From: Alkalimarinus alittae
GTDB taxonomy: Bacteria > Pseudomonadota > Gammaproteobacteria > Pseudomonadales > Oleiphilaceae
Length of the DNA stretch: 64,000 nt
Reading direction: 5' to 3'
NCBI RefSeq assembly: GCF_026016465.1
Contig: NZ_CP100390.1
Location: 2,394,001 to 2,458,000 of the forward strand
Shown here: positions 8,455 through 18,354 of the stretch, piece by piece
Numbering within the stretch: position 1 is the first letter of the stretch
Layout of the letters: each line of letters opens with the position of its first letter
Notes under the pieces: generated by a model
What the model was told of the DNA's origin: nothing
The model's input: only the letters and a program-made list of their open reading frames with translations
The model's database searches: none
Program-made: the position numbers and the translations under genes

Positions 8455-8470
8455 CTGTATATCTACACAG
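8455..8470 (-). promoter_or_regulatory. LexA (SOS) box
   Basis: CTGTATATCTACACAG matches the gammaproteobacterial LexA consensus CTG-N10-CAG, flanked by TA on the left and TA on the right as in strong boxes. It overlaps the -10 element of the minus-strand promoter at 8469-8496 and lies 28 bases upstream of the start codon at 8427, the usual position for repression. Confidence 0.8.
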
Positions 8471-8496
8471 TATAGTACTGTTTATCATTGAGTCAA
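8469..8496 (-). promoter_or_regulatory. Sigma-70 promoter of the 44-aa ORF
   Basis: On the minus strand TTGACT (8491-8496) and TATACT (8469-8474) are separated by 16 bases. Both hexamers are one or two mismatches from consensus. The LexA box overlaps the last bases of the -10. Confidence 0.7.
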
Positions 8497-8682
8497 CGAA
8501 AAAATGAAGGTGCGATCAATTTTCCTTTAACTTAATTTACCTAATTTTTAACGATGGTTTTATACGTATTTACACTATAAATTTAACTAATAGATTATGA
8601 TTAAATCAATGAATTCGAATGATTAGTAAAATAACGGTACACTCGTTCAACATACATATAAATACCGCAAAGGAAGCTTCCT

Positions 8683-9351
8683 ATGGTTGTCGTTCATCAT
8701 TTAGAAAACTCACGCTCGCAGCGAATACTTTGGACTTTAGAAGAGCTTGGGGTTCCTTACGAAGTTAAGCGATATGAAAGGGACAAAAAGACCAGCTTAG
8801 CCCCTGAAAGCCTTAAAGCCGTTCACCCATTAGGCAAATCACCTGTCATTACTGATGATGATATTACCGTTGCAGAAAGCGGGGCCATTATTGAATATTT
8901 AATCGGTAAGTACGGTAACGGACAGTTTACCGTCGATACCGCGTCCGCCGCGCATCGGGATTATGTATTCTGGCTGCACTTTGCTGAGGGCTCTTTAATG
9001 CCGCCGTTATTATTGAAGTTAGTGTTTGATAAGGTGCGTACAAGTCCAATGCCTTTTTTTGCGAAGCCGATTGCTAAATCAATCGCTCAAAAAGTAATGA
9101 AGTCGTTTGTTGGGCCTAACATCAAAGGTAATTTAGCGTTTATTGAGCATTATCTGGCCGATCATGAATGGTTTGCGGGTGACAAGCTTACCGGTGCAGA
9201 CATGCAAATGAGCTTCCCGCTAGAGGCTTGTGTGGCATCAGGCGTGGCAGATAGCGGTTACCCTAATATCGTTGCTTATGTTAAGCGTGTGCATGCTAGA
9301 CCGGCTTATCAAAAAGCATTATCGGTTGGCGGCCCTTATGACTATGCCTAG
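8683..9351 (+). CDS. Glutathione S-transferase
   Basis: A 222-residue cytosolic GST. The N-terminal thioredoxin-fold domain (1-82) has HLENSRSQRILWTLEELGVP, in which the early Ser of SRSQR is the likely activating residue, then the LGKSPVI cis-Pro and the VAESGAIIEYL glutathione-binding motif (E-S). The all-helical C-terminal domain includes FAGDKLTGADMQMSFPLEAC, the conserved GDKLTxAD N-capping box. An AAGGAAGC ribosome site lies near the ATG. It is a single gene; the substrate is unknown, and detoxification of electrophiles by conjugation with glutathione is the family role. Confidence 0.92.
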   Translation: MVVVHHLENSRSQRILWTLEELGVPYEVKRYERDKKTSLAPESLKAVHPLGKSPVITDDDITVAESGAIIEYLIGKYGNGQFTVDTASAAHRDYVFWLHFAEGSLMPPLLLKLVFDKVRTSPMPFFAKPIAKSIAQKVMKSFVGPNIKGNLAFIEHYLADHEWFAGDKLTGADMQMSFPLEACVASGVADSGYPNIVAYVKRVHARPAYQKALSVGGPYDYA

Positions 9352-9368
9352 CTAGCATTATCCTTCGA

Positions 9369-9394
9369 GCAATTCACGCTAATGCGTGAATTGC
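9369..9394. terminator. Stem-loop between convergent genes
   Basis: A perfect 11-bp inverted repeat (GCAATTCACGC and its complement) with the 4-base loop TAAT lies between the GST gene and the convergent minus-strand gene at 9423. There is little T-tract, so termination is likely but may be weak. Confidence 0.6.
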
Positions 9395-9422
9395 GAGTAT
9401 GCAGTTTTAATCTTGACGCGAG

Positions 9423-9827
9423 TTACATCAACTCTACTGTTTCACGCCCGTTTCGAGTAAAGCCTGCTACTAACGAATATCTTAAATAATCTGCACTGGT
9501 CGTGAGATGGTCCCGTAACCAAAATTTTAGCGTTTCTGTTTTGTCATCAAAATCAGCTTGCTCTAAGCCTGTAAACTGAACATCTACAACATTTTTACCA
9601 TCATTTTCCTTGCGATGGTCAGTCACTAAGATGCGTAGTTTGGCATCTGCTTCATCCCAATCAAATAAACAATACATTGCATCATCTTCAATACTGTCAC
9701 CTAGCATTGCCAATGCATAATCTGCCACAGCTAAAGCAGACAATTTAACCCCCTCTTCTGTGGTTTTTTCACATATAGTTGAGTGAAGTACCTGCTTATC
9801 GGATAAGTTTTCAATTGACCAGTTCAA
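9423..9827 (-). CDS. Conserved-looking hypothetical protein, acidic
   Basis: A 134-residue soluble acidic protein that I do not recognise. It has no signal peptide or membrane segment. Visible features are an alternating helix/strand pattern: VKLSALAVADYALAMLGDS (28-46), then DAMYCLFDWDEADAKLRILV and KNVVDVQFTGLEQADF. It is convergent with the GST gene, with a stem-loop between. A plausible purine-rich ribosome site (AAAGGAACC) lies upstream of the ATG. Without a family match I assign no function. Confidence 0.6.
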   Translation of the reverse strand: MNWSIENLSDKQVLHSTICEKTTEEGVKLSALAVADYALAMLGDSIEDDAMYCLFDWDEADAKLRILVTDHRKENDGKNVVDVQFTGLEQADFDDKTETLKFWLRDHLTTSADYLRYSLVAGFTRNGRETVELM

Positions 9828-10053
9828 AACGGTTCCTTTTAATGAAATTGCGTGTTTCTAGCCGTAAGTATAAATAAACACAGCCATAAACAACATATTA
9901 GGCGTAGAGATCAATAATTATACCAATTTTTAAACTTTAACGGCGCTTGAATGAGTTAGATGTATTACTATTTTTTAACTCCCTAATCTTGTTTTTTTGG
10001 ACTACATTAAGGGAGTGATAACAATAGGCGACTTAAATTACAGGGGATTTAAA

Positions 10054-10452
10054 ATGGACTTAAGTGACAAAACACCTATCCGCTTGGTACAGGTGTCGTT
10101 ATTATTTTCTTTGGCTAACTTTCTTATAAACGGGCTAAACACACACAATATAGTATTGTTTATTGTGTTTACCTTAACCGTTTTTGTCAGCACTAAACTC
10201 TATCTTTTATTTACAGGGTTAAAACAAACCACTAAAAGTGAAAACCTTACCGAACTACAAACCTACTTACAGCTAGGTAGTGTGTTATTTATAGGCGTTG
10301 CGACTTTATCGTATTCTTATATGTTTGGCATTTTCTATTTATTCGTGTTTGCCATATACCTAATATCGCCCTACGACCGAGATTGGCTTGCAGGTCGTTC
10401 AGAGATTGTGTTTATAGAAAATAAATTAGAATATCGACGCAATCAAAGTTAA
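10054..10452 (+). CDS. Small hypothetical membrane protein (4 helices)
   Basis: I start this gene at the ATG at 10054, giving 132 residues, because AGGGGA precedes it at a good distance; a longer TTG start at 9997 would add an unlikely polar extension. Four hydrophobic stretches follow: about residues 12-30, 35-55, 77-93 and 96-110. The C-terminus (SPYDRDWLAGRSEIVFIENK) is polar and probably cytoplasmic. I do not recognise the family. It has its own terminator downstream. Confidence 0.6.
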   Translation: MDLSDKTPIRLVQVSLLFSLANFLINGLNTHNIVLFIVFTLTVFVSTKLYLLFTGLKQTTKSENLTELQTYLQLGSVLFIGVATLSYSYMFGIFYLFVFAIYLISPYDRDWLAGRSEIVFIENKLEYRRNQS

Positions 10453-10490
10453 TAAGATGACGAACGTCTGTGTTTGTATCAGTGCTAGGA

Positions 10491-10511
10491 CAGGCTCTTT
10501 TAAAGAGCCTG
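10491..10511 (+). terminator. Rho-independent terminator-like hairpin
   Basis: CAGGCTCTT and AAGAGCCTG form a 9-bp perfect stem with a 3-base loop, followed by CTTTCATT. It lies 39 bases after the stop of the small membrane protein gene and also faces the convergent gcdH gene. Confidence 0.65.
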
Positions 10512-10563
10512 CTTTCATTAATCTATACAGGGCTAATCTAACGCTCACTCAACCACTTGCGTC

Positions 10564-11739
10564 CTAAAAAAACGCCTGAATGCCTGTTTGTGCTCGCCCG
10601 AGTATAAGTGCATGTACGTCATGAGTCCCTTCGTAGGTATTAACCGCTTCTAGATTCATCACATGCCTAATAACATGATACTCATCGGATATACCGTTCC
10701 CGCCATGAATGTCTCTAGCAGCTCTTGCTATATCCAATGCTTTACCGCAAGAATTCCGCTTAATTAAAGAAATGGTTTCCGGCGGCAGCTTGTCTAAATC
10801 CATTAAACGCCCAGCCTGCAAACAGCTCATTAACCCGATACTTATCTCGGTTTGCATATCTGCTAGCTTTTTTTGAATTAATTGGGTGGCCGCTAATGGG
10901 CGGTTAAACTGATGTCGATCTAACGCATACTGCCTTGCAGCATGCCAACAAAATTCAGCGGCCCCTAATGCTCCCCAAGCTATCCCATAGCGTGCTTTGT
11001 TTAAGCACCCAAATGGGCCCTTTAAGCCTTCTATGTTGGGTAGAATATGCGCCTCTTGAACGAACACATTATCCATCACAATCTCACCTGTAACAGAGGC
11101 ACGTAATGAGAACTTACCTTCTATCTTGGGGGTACTAAGTCCTTCCATTCCTCGTTCTAAGACAAAGCCTTTAATAACACCTTCTAACTTAGCCCAAACA
11201 ACGAGCACATCTGCGATAGGCGAATTTGTTATCCATATTTTCGCACCAGAAAGCCGATACCCACCCTTAACTTTTGTCGCTTTGGTTAGCATGCTGCCGG
11301 GGTCTGAACCAGCGTCAGGCTCAGTTAATCCAAAGCACCCTACCCATTCACCGCTTGCTAACTTAGGTAAATATTTATTTCGTTGTTGCTCTGTTCCATA
11401 GGCATAAATCGGATGCATGACTAACGATGATTGCACACTCATGGCAGACCGATATCCACTATCGACACGCTCAACTTCTCTCGCAATGAGTCCGTAGCTA
11501 ACATAGTTAACACCCGCACAACCGTATTTTTCGGGTAACGTTGCGCCTAATAACCCTAACTCACCGAGTTCGGTCATGATCTCTCGATCAAAGCGTTCTT
11601 CTCGATTAGCAAGCAGAACTCTTGTCATTAACTTTTCTTGTGCGTACTCATGAACAGTATCTCTTATCATCCGCTCTTCGTCAGTCAATGTGCTTTCAAT
11701 ATTTAAAGGGTCACCCCAGTCAAACGATTTATGGCTCAT
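10564..11739 (-). CDS. gcdH: Glutaryl-CoA dehydrogenase
   Basis: A 391-residue acyl-CoA dehydrogenase of the glutaryl-CoA subgroup. It would oxidise and decarboxylate glutaryl-CoA to crotonyl-CoA during lysine and tryptophan breakdown, passing electrons to ETF. Visible signatures are [20 protein letters not shown] (N-terminal helical domain), [20 protein letters not shown] (the Arg that binds the glutaryl carboxylate), [17 protein letters not shown] and [18 protein letters not shown] (FAD/acyl-CoA strands), and the near-invariant C-terminus [20 protein letters not shown], which carries the catalytic Glu. Length is normal. It stands alone with no CoA-transferase or LysR-type regulator adjacent, although such neighbours are common. 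Confidence 0.93.
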   Translation of the reverse strand: MSHKSFDWGDPLNIESTLTDEERMIRDTVHEYAQEKLMTRVLLANREERFDREIMTELGELGLLGATLPEKYGCAGVNYVSYGLIAREVERVDSGYRSAMSVQSSLVMHPIYAYGTEQQRNKYLPKLASGEWVGCFGLTEPDAGSDPGSMLTKATKVKGGYRLSGAKIWITNSPIADVLVVWAKLEGVIKGFVLERGMEGLSTPKIEGKFSLRASVTGEIVMDNVFVQEAHILPNIEGLKGPFGCLNKARYGIAWGALGAAEFCWHAARQYALDRHQFNRPLAATQLIQKKLADMQTEISIGLMSCLQAGRLMDLDKLPPETISLIKRNSCGKALDIARAARDIHGGNGISDEYHVIRHVMNLEAVNTYEGTHDVHALILGRAQTGIQAFF

Positions 11740-11802
11740 TCAAATCTCCTGAAACAACGCGTTTAAATTTAACATCTACTTAAATAAAGTGACTAACTTA
11801 GT

Positions 11803-14358
11803 TTATTGCACACCTTTACCTAACGGCTTTAGCGTTAATATTAACCGAGGCAATAGCACTAATGAACCCAGCAGCGCTGAGAACATTGCAAAGCCCGTTA
11901 ATAAGCCGAAGTATATAGTTGGCGTAAAGTTAGACAGCGTGAGTATAGAAAACCCGATAATAATAATCACAGAAGTATAAAACATCGCCCGACCGATACT
12001 ACCGTGACACCGGTACATCGTGGCTACGTAATTTTGATCTTTTGCAAACTCATCTTTAAACCGGTGGATGTAATGGATAGTATCATCAACACCAATACCG
12101 ACGGTTATGGCCGCAACGGTTATTGTCATCATATCTAATGGAATCCCTAATACTCCCATCCCCCCTAGCACCATACCTGCAGCCAATAAGTTGGGAGTAA
12201 TAGCAATGAGAGCCATAAATAATGACCTAAATAACAGCGTAAACATTAATGTGATAGCAAAAAAAACAGCACCCAGCGTGACTATTTGAGAGCTAAATAG
12301 ACTTTGAAGCATATTGTTATAAAGCACCAGCATACCGGTTAGCTCATATTCGCTTCTACTTAATCCCATTTCATCTTGAAGGTACTCTTCTAGCTGCTCT
12401 AACAATATATTACGGTTAAGTTGATAACTGGTTTCTTTAACCCGAACCGTGATTCTTGCTTCATTCCCATCTTTTGAAATGTAAGGGTTAACCAAGGCAC
12501 GCTTAATGTCATCTGTTAGGTTTTGACCAATCAGCGCCAATTGAAAATCATCAATATCTGCACCAGTCACATCTTTCATAACCTGATATAACGATGCTAA
12601 AGAAATGACCTTACCGGTTTCTTCAAGCTGATCTACATGATGGTGAAGTTGCTCGATTTTAGTTAACCCATGACGCGTAAACCAGTAACCGAAAGTGGTG
12701 CTGGGCTTATCGCCAAACGGGTCCTCTAAACCTGCATCAAACACATCAAAAGAAATGTCTTCAAACGTATCTGTTTCAACTTTATTGTTATCGTTGTTTA
12801 CGTCTGACAACGGCCGATCTAACTGAGCAACCTCTTTTGACTGAGAGTTCACTCTGATAATAATATCAAGCGGTATCGTACCACCTAATTTTTGATCAAT
12901 GACCTCCATACCCTGATATATTTCGGTATTTTCATCAAAGTAATCAATAAAGCGATTCTCAACTTTTAGCTGGCTAACACCTATGATACTAACCGCTAAC
13001 AAAATAAAACTAAGTAACCACACCCAGGCACTGTATTTATCTGCGACTTTTGCAAAAAACAATGTAAACGCGGGCGACTGACTGCTTACCTTAATAGCCT
13101 TACTACGCTTAAGCGGTACTAGCATCAAGCCAGCAGGAATGACCAAAAATGTCACGACAAATGCACCGGTAACACCTATTGTCATCATCCACCCGAAATC
13201 AATAACAGGCCTGATACCGCTTACCACAAGCGAGGCAAACGCAACGATGGTCGTCACAGCAGTATATAAACAAGGCCGTAACATATAACGAACGGTATTC
13301 ATCACCAATTCAAACGGCGATGATTGAGTGTAATCGGTACTGAGTTCGCGAAATCTAACAGCGAGGTGAATAGTGATAGATAGTGTGATAATCATCAATA
13401 ATGCAACGAAGTTTGATGAAATCACTGTCAACTTCCAGTCAAGCATTGATATAACGCCCAACATAACAGCCACAGCCATCAAGCATGTAAACAGGGGCAG
13501 CAATACCCAGACGATACGCCTAAAAATAACGGCCAATAACAAAACAATAAACACGATAATACCAATACCAAATACGACAATGTCGTTTTTGATAAAATCG
13601 ATCATGTCTGATGCGATCATTGGAACACCGCCTAGGTATAGCGTCCCACGATCTCTATATCCGTCTAATATATTGCGGACATTTTCGACTAACACGTCTT
13701 GGCGGTTATTACTTTCAACCAAATAATCACTATAGGCTTGCTCTGCAGATTCTAATGCTTGCTGCTCACTAGGGGTTAGCCCTTCAACCGTTTGTTTATC
13801 TCGTAATTGATCTCGCTCATACAGAAGTTTGAAAAACGTATCATCGCGCTTTAGGTTGACTTGAATAGCCGTTGTATCGAAATTTTCGCTCGTTAATAGC
13901 TGAGAATATAACGGACTATTCGTAAATTCTGCTCTTGCTAGCGCCCTATCGGTTGCGTCATTAGACAGATAGCGTATCCCCTCTGACAACTCACTGAGCT
14001 TTACGGGAGGGCTATACAACAAGGGCACGTCTAGAATAGTCACTACACTCGACACTTGCTGTAGTGCTTGCAGTTCTTCTTTTAATGATTGCAGCGTCGC
14101 GAGAGCAGCATTTGAAAATAGCGGCTCCTTAGGACTAAATGTGATAACTAAAAAGTCTTCTGAACCATACCGTTTATTAATATCACGATAAACGTCTAGT
14201 GCCCTATCTCCCTCTAGCACCAATGAGTCGGCCGAAGCATCTAGATGTAATCGATGATATTGCGTTGATAATATCAACACGATTAAGGTAAGCCCTAACA
14301 GCACTATTTTAGGAAACTGATAAAGCTTACCTAATACTGGAAAAATAAATCTGTTCAT
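11803..14358 (-). CDS. RND-superfamily lipid/hydrophobe exporter (MMPL/HpnN-like)
   Basis: An 851-residue RND transporter with twelve expected helices: one near 17-33, a cluster of five around 260-415, a single helix near 445, and a second cluster around 690-835. Two large periplasmic loops lie between. IGVDDTIHYIHRF (about 765-777) is the conserved motif of helix 4-equivalent in this family. It belongs to the predicted-exporter group with MmpL and HpnN, not to multidrug AcrB types, as no periplasmic adaptor or outer-membrane gene is nearby. It is last of three genes after an MlaC-like protein and a methyltransferase, suggesting lipid traffic between membranes. The proton-relay Asp pair in helix 4 is at DD. 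Confidence 0.85.
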   Translation of the reverse strand: MNRFIFPVLGKLYQFPKIVLLGLTLIVLILSTQYHRLHLDASADSLVLEGDRALDVYRDINKRYGSEDFLVITFSPKEPLFSNAALATLQSLKEELQALQQVSSVVTILDVPLLYSPPVKLSELSEGIRYLSNDATDRALARAEFTNSPLYSQLLTSENFDTTAIQVNLKRDDTFFKLLYERDQLRDKQTVEGLTPSEQQALESAEQAYSDYLVESNNRQDVLVENVRNILDGYRDRGTLYLGGVPMIASDMIDFIKNDIVVFGIGIIVFIVLLLAVIFRRIVWVLLPLFTCLMAVAVMLGVISMLDWKLTVISSNFVALLMIITLSITIHLAVRFRELSTDYTQSSPFELVMNTVRYMLRPCLYTAVTTIVAFASLVVSGIRPVIDFGWMMTIGVTGAFVVTFLVIPAGLMLVPLKRSKAIKVSSQSPAFTLFFAKVADKYSAWVWLLSFILLAVSIIGVSQLKVENRFIDYFDENTEIYQGMEVIDQKLGGTIPLDIIIRVNSQSKEVAQLDRPLSDVNNDNNKVETDTFEDISFDVFDAGLEDPFGDKPSTTFGYWFTRHGLTKIEQLHHHVDQLEETGKVISLASLYQVMKDVTGADIDDFQLALIGQNLTDDIKRALVNPYISKDGNEARITVRVKETSYQLNRNILLEQLEEYLQDEMGLSRSEYELTGMLVLYNNMLQSLFSSQIVTLGAVFFAITLMFTLLFRSLFMALIAITPNLLAAGMVLGGMGVLGIPLDMMTITVAAITVGIGVDDTIHYIHRFKDEFAKDQNYVATMYRCHGSIGRAMFYTSVIIIIGFSILTLSNFTPTIYFGLLTGFAMFSALLGSLVLLPRLILTLKPLGKGVQ

Positions 14359-14389
14359 TTAATTAGCTACGTGTATTCAGGGTGAACGA

Positions 14390-15007
14390 TTAAGAATCTG
14401 TGTTAGCGCGGCCAGATTGGGCCAATGCCTCAAGTGTTTTCTCTAACCCATCACTTTGAATCTGCTGGCTAATAGAACCGTAAAGCGTTTTACTAATACC
14501 GATGCCATCAACAGAAAAATCGAATACCTTCCAAGCGCTATCAAATTGACGAAGGGCAAAGTCGATCATATGATCTTTGTCTCCATCCGTCGCTATTTTA
14601 ATCCTAACGATGTCATAAGACTTTAGACTTTTGCTCTCTACAATTTCTATTTTTTGTCCGTCATAAGAACTCACCGCCAACCGATAGGTCCGCTTAAGCG
14701 ATAGCACAACGGCATTAATCGCTTCTTGTTTTTTGTTCTTATCAACAATCTCTTTCCAATGCTCTCTGTAGATTCTTTTAGAAAGGACCTCAAGGTTCAA
14801 CTGAGGAAGAATCTCTTGATCAATAAGTTCGTCGATATACTCAATATTAGAGAGCTGCTTATTGTTTTTAGCTTCTGTAAGCGTTATTTCCAAACGCTCA
14901 GTTAGCGCTTTAATAAACTGCTCAGATGTAGTTGAGTCGGCTCTACCCACAATACTAATAGCCATTAATGTAATAACACTAACGGAGTGAACGAATTGCC
15001 TTAACAT
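14390..15007 (-). CDS. MlaC/Ttg2D-like periplasmic lipid-binding protein
   Basis: About 205 residues with a signal peptide (MLRQFVHSVSVITLMAISIV, cleavage after GRA) and an MlaC-like domain. Hallmarks are the IDQEILPQLNLEVLSKRIYR segment, in which helices line the lipid pocket, then the YRLAVSSYDGQKIEIVESKS and AWKVFDFSVDGIGISKTLYG strands; the W-K-V-(F/Y)-D-(F/V)-x-V-(D/E)-G-I run is the family signature. I start it at the ATG complementary to 15005-15007 because AAGGA lies eight bases upstream and the signal peptide then has a correct N-terminus; the longer frame to 15064 adds 19 residues. It precedes the RND gene by 31 bases, a pairing like HpnM-HpnN. Confidence 0.85.
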   Translation of the reverse strand: MLRQFVHSVSVITLMAISIVGRADSTTSEQFIKALTERLEITLTEAKNNKQLSNIEYIDELIDQEILPQLNLEVLSKRIYREHWKEIVDKNKKQEAINAVVLSLKRTYRLAVSSYDGQKIEIVESKSLKSYDIVRIKIATDGDKDHMIDFALRQFDSAWKVFDFSVDGIGISKTLYGSISQQIQSDGLEKTLEALAQSGRANTDS

Positions 15008-15086
15008 AATTAACATCCTTTTATTAAAGAGGTGCACATCTAATAAGAATAGCACCAATTGCATTATCCATAATGATGATCTGAAA

Positions 15087-15746
15087 TTAACTAGAAGGGG
15101 TTTTCTTCCCTAAAAAAGCCGTATAAGCATTGATACCTAACACAGTACTGTGCTTTTTATCGATAACATTAAGCCCCTGCCGCGTCATATGCCCCCGGTA
15201 GTCATACACAGGGTGAAGGGCTGCTCCGGTGGTAATCCAAAATATTCCAATAGCAAGATACCAATACATGCGCTTAGCAAAACGAGCGAGAACGTTACCT
15301 TCTGGAATGGCAAAATCACCCACTACGATGAATGCATCTTCTTTACCGAGTTTTATCAGGTGGCTTAGCACCTCTGCCATAAATGATTCATCAAAGACAT
15401 TCAGAAAGAAATTGGCCACGACCATGTCGTATTTGCCAAACGCTTCTACTTTCATGATATCGCTATGGACGATATTGATTTTGAGGTCTTTGTTGGTTTT
15501 ATCTAGCCCTTGTTTAAATTTATCTAACATGGCCTTAGATAAATCAACAACAGTCACATCTGCGCCTTGCTCTGCAGCATAGATAGCTTCTTTGCCATGA
15601 CCAATACCTGCAAATAACACCTTATCACCCGGTTTTAAATTTTCGGGCGTTAGCATTGAGCATTTACACCTTAAAATTGAATTACCAGCAAATACAAAGC
15701 TAAGTGCGTCATATACGGGCCCCATCAACCAATACTTATCTTTCAT
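15087..15746 (-). CDS. Class I SAM-dependent methyltransferase
   Basis: A 219-residue methyltransferase with motif I LFAGIGHGKEAIYAAEQGAD (about 44-63), motif II VTVVDLSKAML, and motif post-I/IV FGKYDMVVANFFLNVFDESF (about 102-121). A moderately hydrophobic stretch (YWYLAIGIFWITTGAAL, about 162-178) suggests that the enzyme approaches a membrane substrate. It is first in an operon with the MlaC-like and RND genes; the link suggests a lipid substrate but this is inference. Hopanoid or quinone methylation cannot be told apart by sequence. Strongly supported as a methyltransferase, weakly as to substrate. Confidence 0.8.
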   Translation of the reverse strand: MKDKYWLMGPVYDALSFVFAGNSILRCKCSMLTPENLKPGDKVLFAGIGHGKEAIYAAEQGADVTVVDLSKAMLDKFKQGLDKTNKDLKINIVHSDIMKVEAFGKYDMVVANFFLNVFDESFMAEVLSHLIKLGKEDAFIVVGDFAIPEGNVLARFAKRMYWYLAIGIFWITTGAALHPVYDYRGHMTRQGLNVIDKKHSTVLGINAYTAFLGKKTPSS

Positions 15747-16045
15747 TTTTATTTTTACATCCTATTCTTATTGATTCATAAAGCATACGTCAGTCGCGCC
15801 AGTGTAATGTATCGCCCCCTTATTCCCCACCATCTTCCGAGAGAAATGTGAGGTTAATCAAACATACTACAAATTCAGTAGTTTAAAAGTCAGTTTGCTT
15901 CGCAGCAATAAGCGTTATAATGGCTATCGCTCGCATTTAAAGTAAAAGGCTTTGAATAATCCCCCACTAAATTAGTCAGAAATAGATTGATCAGGTAAAA
16001 TAGATTTTTTTGCTCAACTCTTACTATTTCAGGTTATCCCTCATT

Positions 16046-18352
16046 ATGCATGCATCAAAGTCACTATTTTCTTATCCCAAATACTGGGCTGAGTGTTATG
16101 GAACGGCGCCTTTTTTACCGATGTCTCGTGCTGAAATGGATGAACTCGGCTGGGATAGTTGCGACATTATCATTATTAGCGGTGACGCTTACGTCGATCA
16201 CCCTAGTTTTGGTATGGCTGTTGTTGGCCGCTTACTTGAGGCACAAGGTTTTAGGGTCGGCATCATTGCCCAACCAGACTGGTCAAGCAAAGATGAGTTT
16301 ATGAAGTTGGGTAAGCCTAATCTGTATTTTGCCGTTTCAGCAGGCAATATGGACTCAATGATCAACCGCTACACCTCTGACCTTAAAATTCGACATGATG
16401 ATGCCTACACCCCTAACAACGAGGGCGGCAAAAGACCTGACCGTGCGGTCATTGTTTATACTCAGCGATGTAAAGAAGCCTATAAAGACAGACCTGTGCT
16501 TATTGGTGGCATTGAAGCAAGCCTACGACGCATAGCGCATTATGATTATTGGTCAGACAAAGTGCGTCGTTCTGTTTTACAACATTCAAAAGCAGACTTA
16601 CTATTTTACGGCAACGCTGAAAGAGCACTAGTAGAAGTGAGCCACCGCATTGCAAACGGCGAAGATATAAAAAGCATCACAAATGTTCGCGGTACGGCAG
16701 TAATGCTATCTTCGCTACCTACTGACTGGGAAGAAAAAGACTCCACACGCGTAGACAAACCTGGCAAAGCATTCGTTAAAGATAACCCCTATAACGTTCC
16801 CGGTTATAGTGATGGTGCACCATCTTGCAGTACAGGCGAAGAAGATACCAACGACAGCACCTCAGAGGATAAACACACAAGCGTTGTTAGAATTTTAGCG
16901 CCTGAAGGGACAAAGAAAACCTACATTAAACTACCCTCCTTTGAAAAAGTAAGTAAAGACCCCGTGCTGTACGCTCACACCTCTCGCGTATTGCACCTAG
17001 AAACCAACCCATCAAATGCATTCACACTTGTACAACCCCATGGTGAGCGCTTTGTATGGCTTAATCCGCCCCCTATACCATTATCTACCGATGAGCTTGA
17101 TAACGTATTTGAGCAAGCATTTAAGCGAGTGCCTCATCCAAGCTATGGTGATGCAATAATTCCTGCTTATGACATGATTCGTTTCTCAGTCAATATAATG
17201 CGTGGTTGTTTTGGTGGTTGCTCATTCTGTTCTATTACAGAACATGAAGGCCGCATCATTCAAAACCGCTCTGAAGACTCGATTGTGAGAGAAATAGAAG
17301 CCATTCGCGATACAACGCCAGGCTTTACAGGTACGATCTCAGACTTAGGTGGTCCAACGGCTAACATGTATCAACTTGCCTGTAAAAGTGATGAAATTCA
17401 GGCAGGATGCAGGCGGTTAAGTTGTGTGTACCCAACGATCTGCTCCAACCTTATTACTGACCACTCACCGACTACCCAGCTGTATCGACGTGCACGCAAA
17501 ATTAAAGGCATCAAACGCATTATGGTCGCCTCTGGTTTACGCTATGACCTTGCGGTTGAAGACCCTGAGTACATTAAAGAGCTAGTGACTCACCATGTAG
17601 GTGGGTATTTAAAAATCGCACCTGAACATACCGAAGACGCGCCGCTCTCTAAAATGATGAAGCCCGGCATGGGCACTTACAATCGCTTTAAAGAGTTGTT
17701 TGACAAGTTTTCTAAAGAAGCAGGCAAGCAGCAGTTTTTGATTCCATACTTTATTTCAGCACACCCAGGCACGACCGATGAAGACATGATGAACTTGGCT
17801 ATCTGGCTTAAATCAAATGGATTTAAAGCAGATCAAGTGCAAAACTTTTACCCTTCACCAATGGCCAATGCGACCACTATGTACCACACAGGTCGTGACC
17901 CACTACATCGCTTAGATTACAAGTCAAAGGCGATGAACGTTCCTAAAGGTGCTAGACAACGTAAACTTCATAAAGCGTTCTTACGTTATCATGACCCTGC
18001 TAACTGGCCGATTTTAAGAGAAGCACTTACCCGAATGGGCAAATCGCACCTTATCGGAAATGGCGAAAAACACTTAGTGCCTGCAACTCAACCAAGAGAC
18101 AGTGCAAAGCCGTATGCTGGAAGAAATCGAGCGGACAATGCAAAAAGAAACACAGGTTCAAAATTAGGCGCCAAGCCCGGTCAAAGCAGAGCGAGACAAC
18201 CTAAGCAAGGCGAAATACTAACGCAACACACTGGCTTACCACCAAGAGAAACCTCTGACTCTCGCACTAAAGGTGCTGCCAATACAAACAGCAGCCCCTA
18301 TAGCCGTAAAAGATCAAAACCGAAAGTGAACAAAAAGCCAAGTAGACGATAG
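16046..18352 (+). CDS. ygiQ: YgiQ-family radical SAM protein
   Basis: A 768-residue radical SAM enzyme of the UPF0313/YgiQ family. Its N-terminus [20 protein letters not shown] matches the family start, so I use the ATG at 16046 and not the TTG at 16010. An N-terminal B12-binding-like Rossmann domain ([20 protein letters not shown] then [11 protein letters not shown]) precedes the radical SAM core, whose cluster-binding cysteines are in [13 protein letters not shown] (CxxxCxxC, about 391-405). [17 protein letters not shown] is another signature. An acidic low-complexity insert ([13 protein letters not shown]) and a long basic, disordered C-terminal tail from about residue 685 flank the fold. 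Function is unestablished. Its stop is 2 bases from the convergent DHH gene. Confidence 0.93.
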   Translation: MHASKSLFSYPKYWAECYGTAPFLPMSRAEMDELGWDSCDIIIISGDAYVDHPSFGMAVVGRLLEAQGFRVGIIAQPDWSSKDEFMKLGKPNLYFAVSAGNMDSMINRYTSDLKIRHDDAYTPNNEGGKRPDRAVIVYTQRCKEAYKDRPVLIGGIEASLRRIAHYDYWSDKVRRSVLQHSKADLLFYGNAERALVEVSHRIANGEDIKSITNVRGTAVMLSSLPTDWEEKDSTRVDKPGKAFVKDNPYNVPGYSDGAPSCSTGEEDTNDSTSEDKHTSVVRILAPEGTKKTYIKLPSFEKVSKDPVLYAHTSRVLHLETNPSNAFTLVQPHGERFVWLNPPPIPLSTDELDNVFEQAFKRVPHPSYGDAIIPAYDMIRFSVNIMRGCFGGCSFCSITEHEGRIIQNRSEDSIVREIEAIRDTTPGFTGTISDLGGPTANMYQLACKSDEIQAGCRRLSCVYPTICSNLITDHSPTTQLYRRARKIKGIKRIMVASGLRYDLAVEDPEYIKELVTHHVGGYLKIAPEHTEDAPLSKMMKPGMGTYNRFKELFDKFSKEAGKQQFLIPYFISAHPGTTDEDMMNLAIWLKSNGFKADQVQNFYPSPMANATTMYHTGRDPLHRLDYKSKAMNVPKGARQRKLHKAFLRYHDPANWPILREALTRMGKSHLIGNGEKHLVPATQPRDSAKPYAGRNRADNAKRNTGSKLGAKPGQSRARQPKQGEILTQHTGLPPRETSDSRTKGAANTNSSPYSRKRSKPKVNKKPSRR

Positions 18353-18354
18353 CG

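Noticed and set aside
11126-13726. Plus-strand frames inside gcdH and the RND gene
   Set aside because: They are antisense shadows of clearly conserved genes and lack ribosome sites or family motifs.
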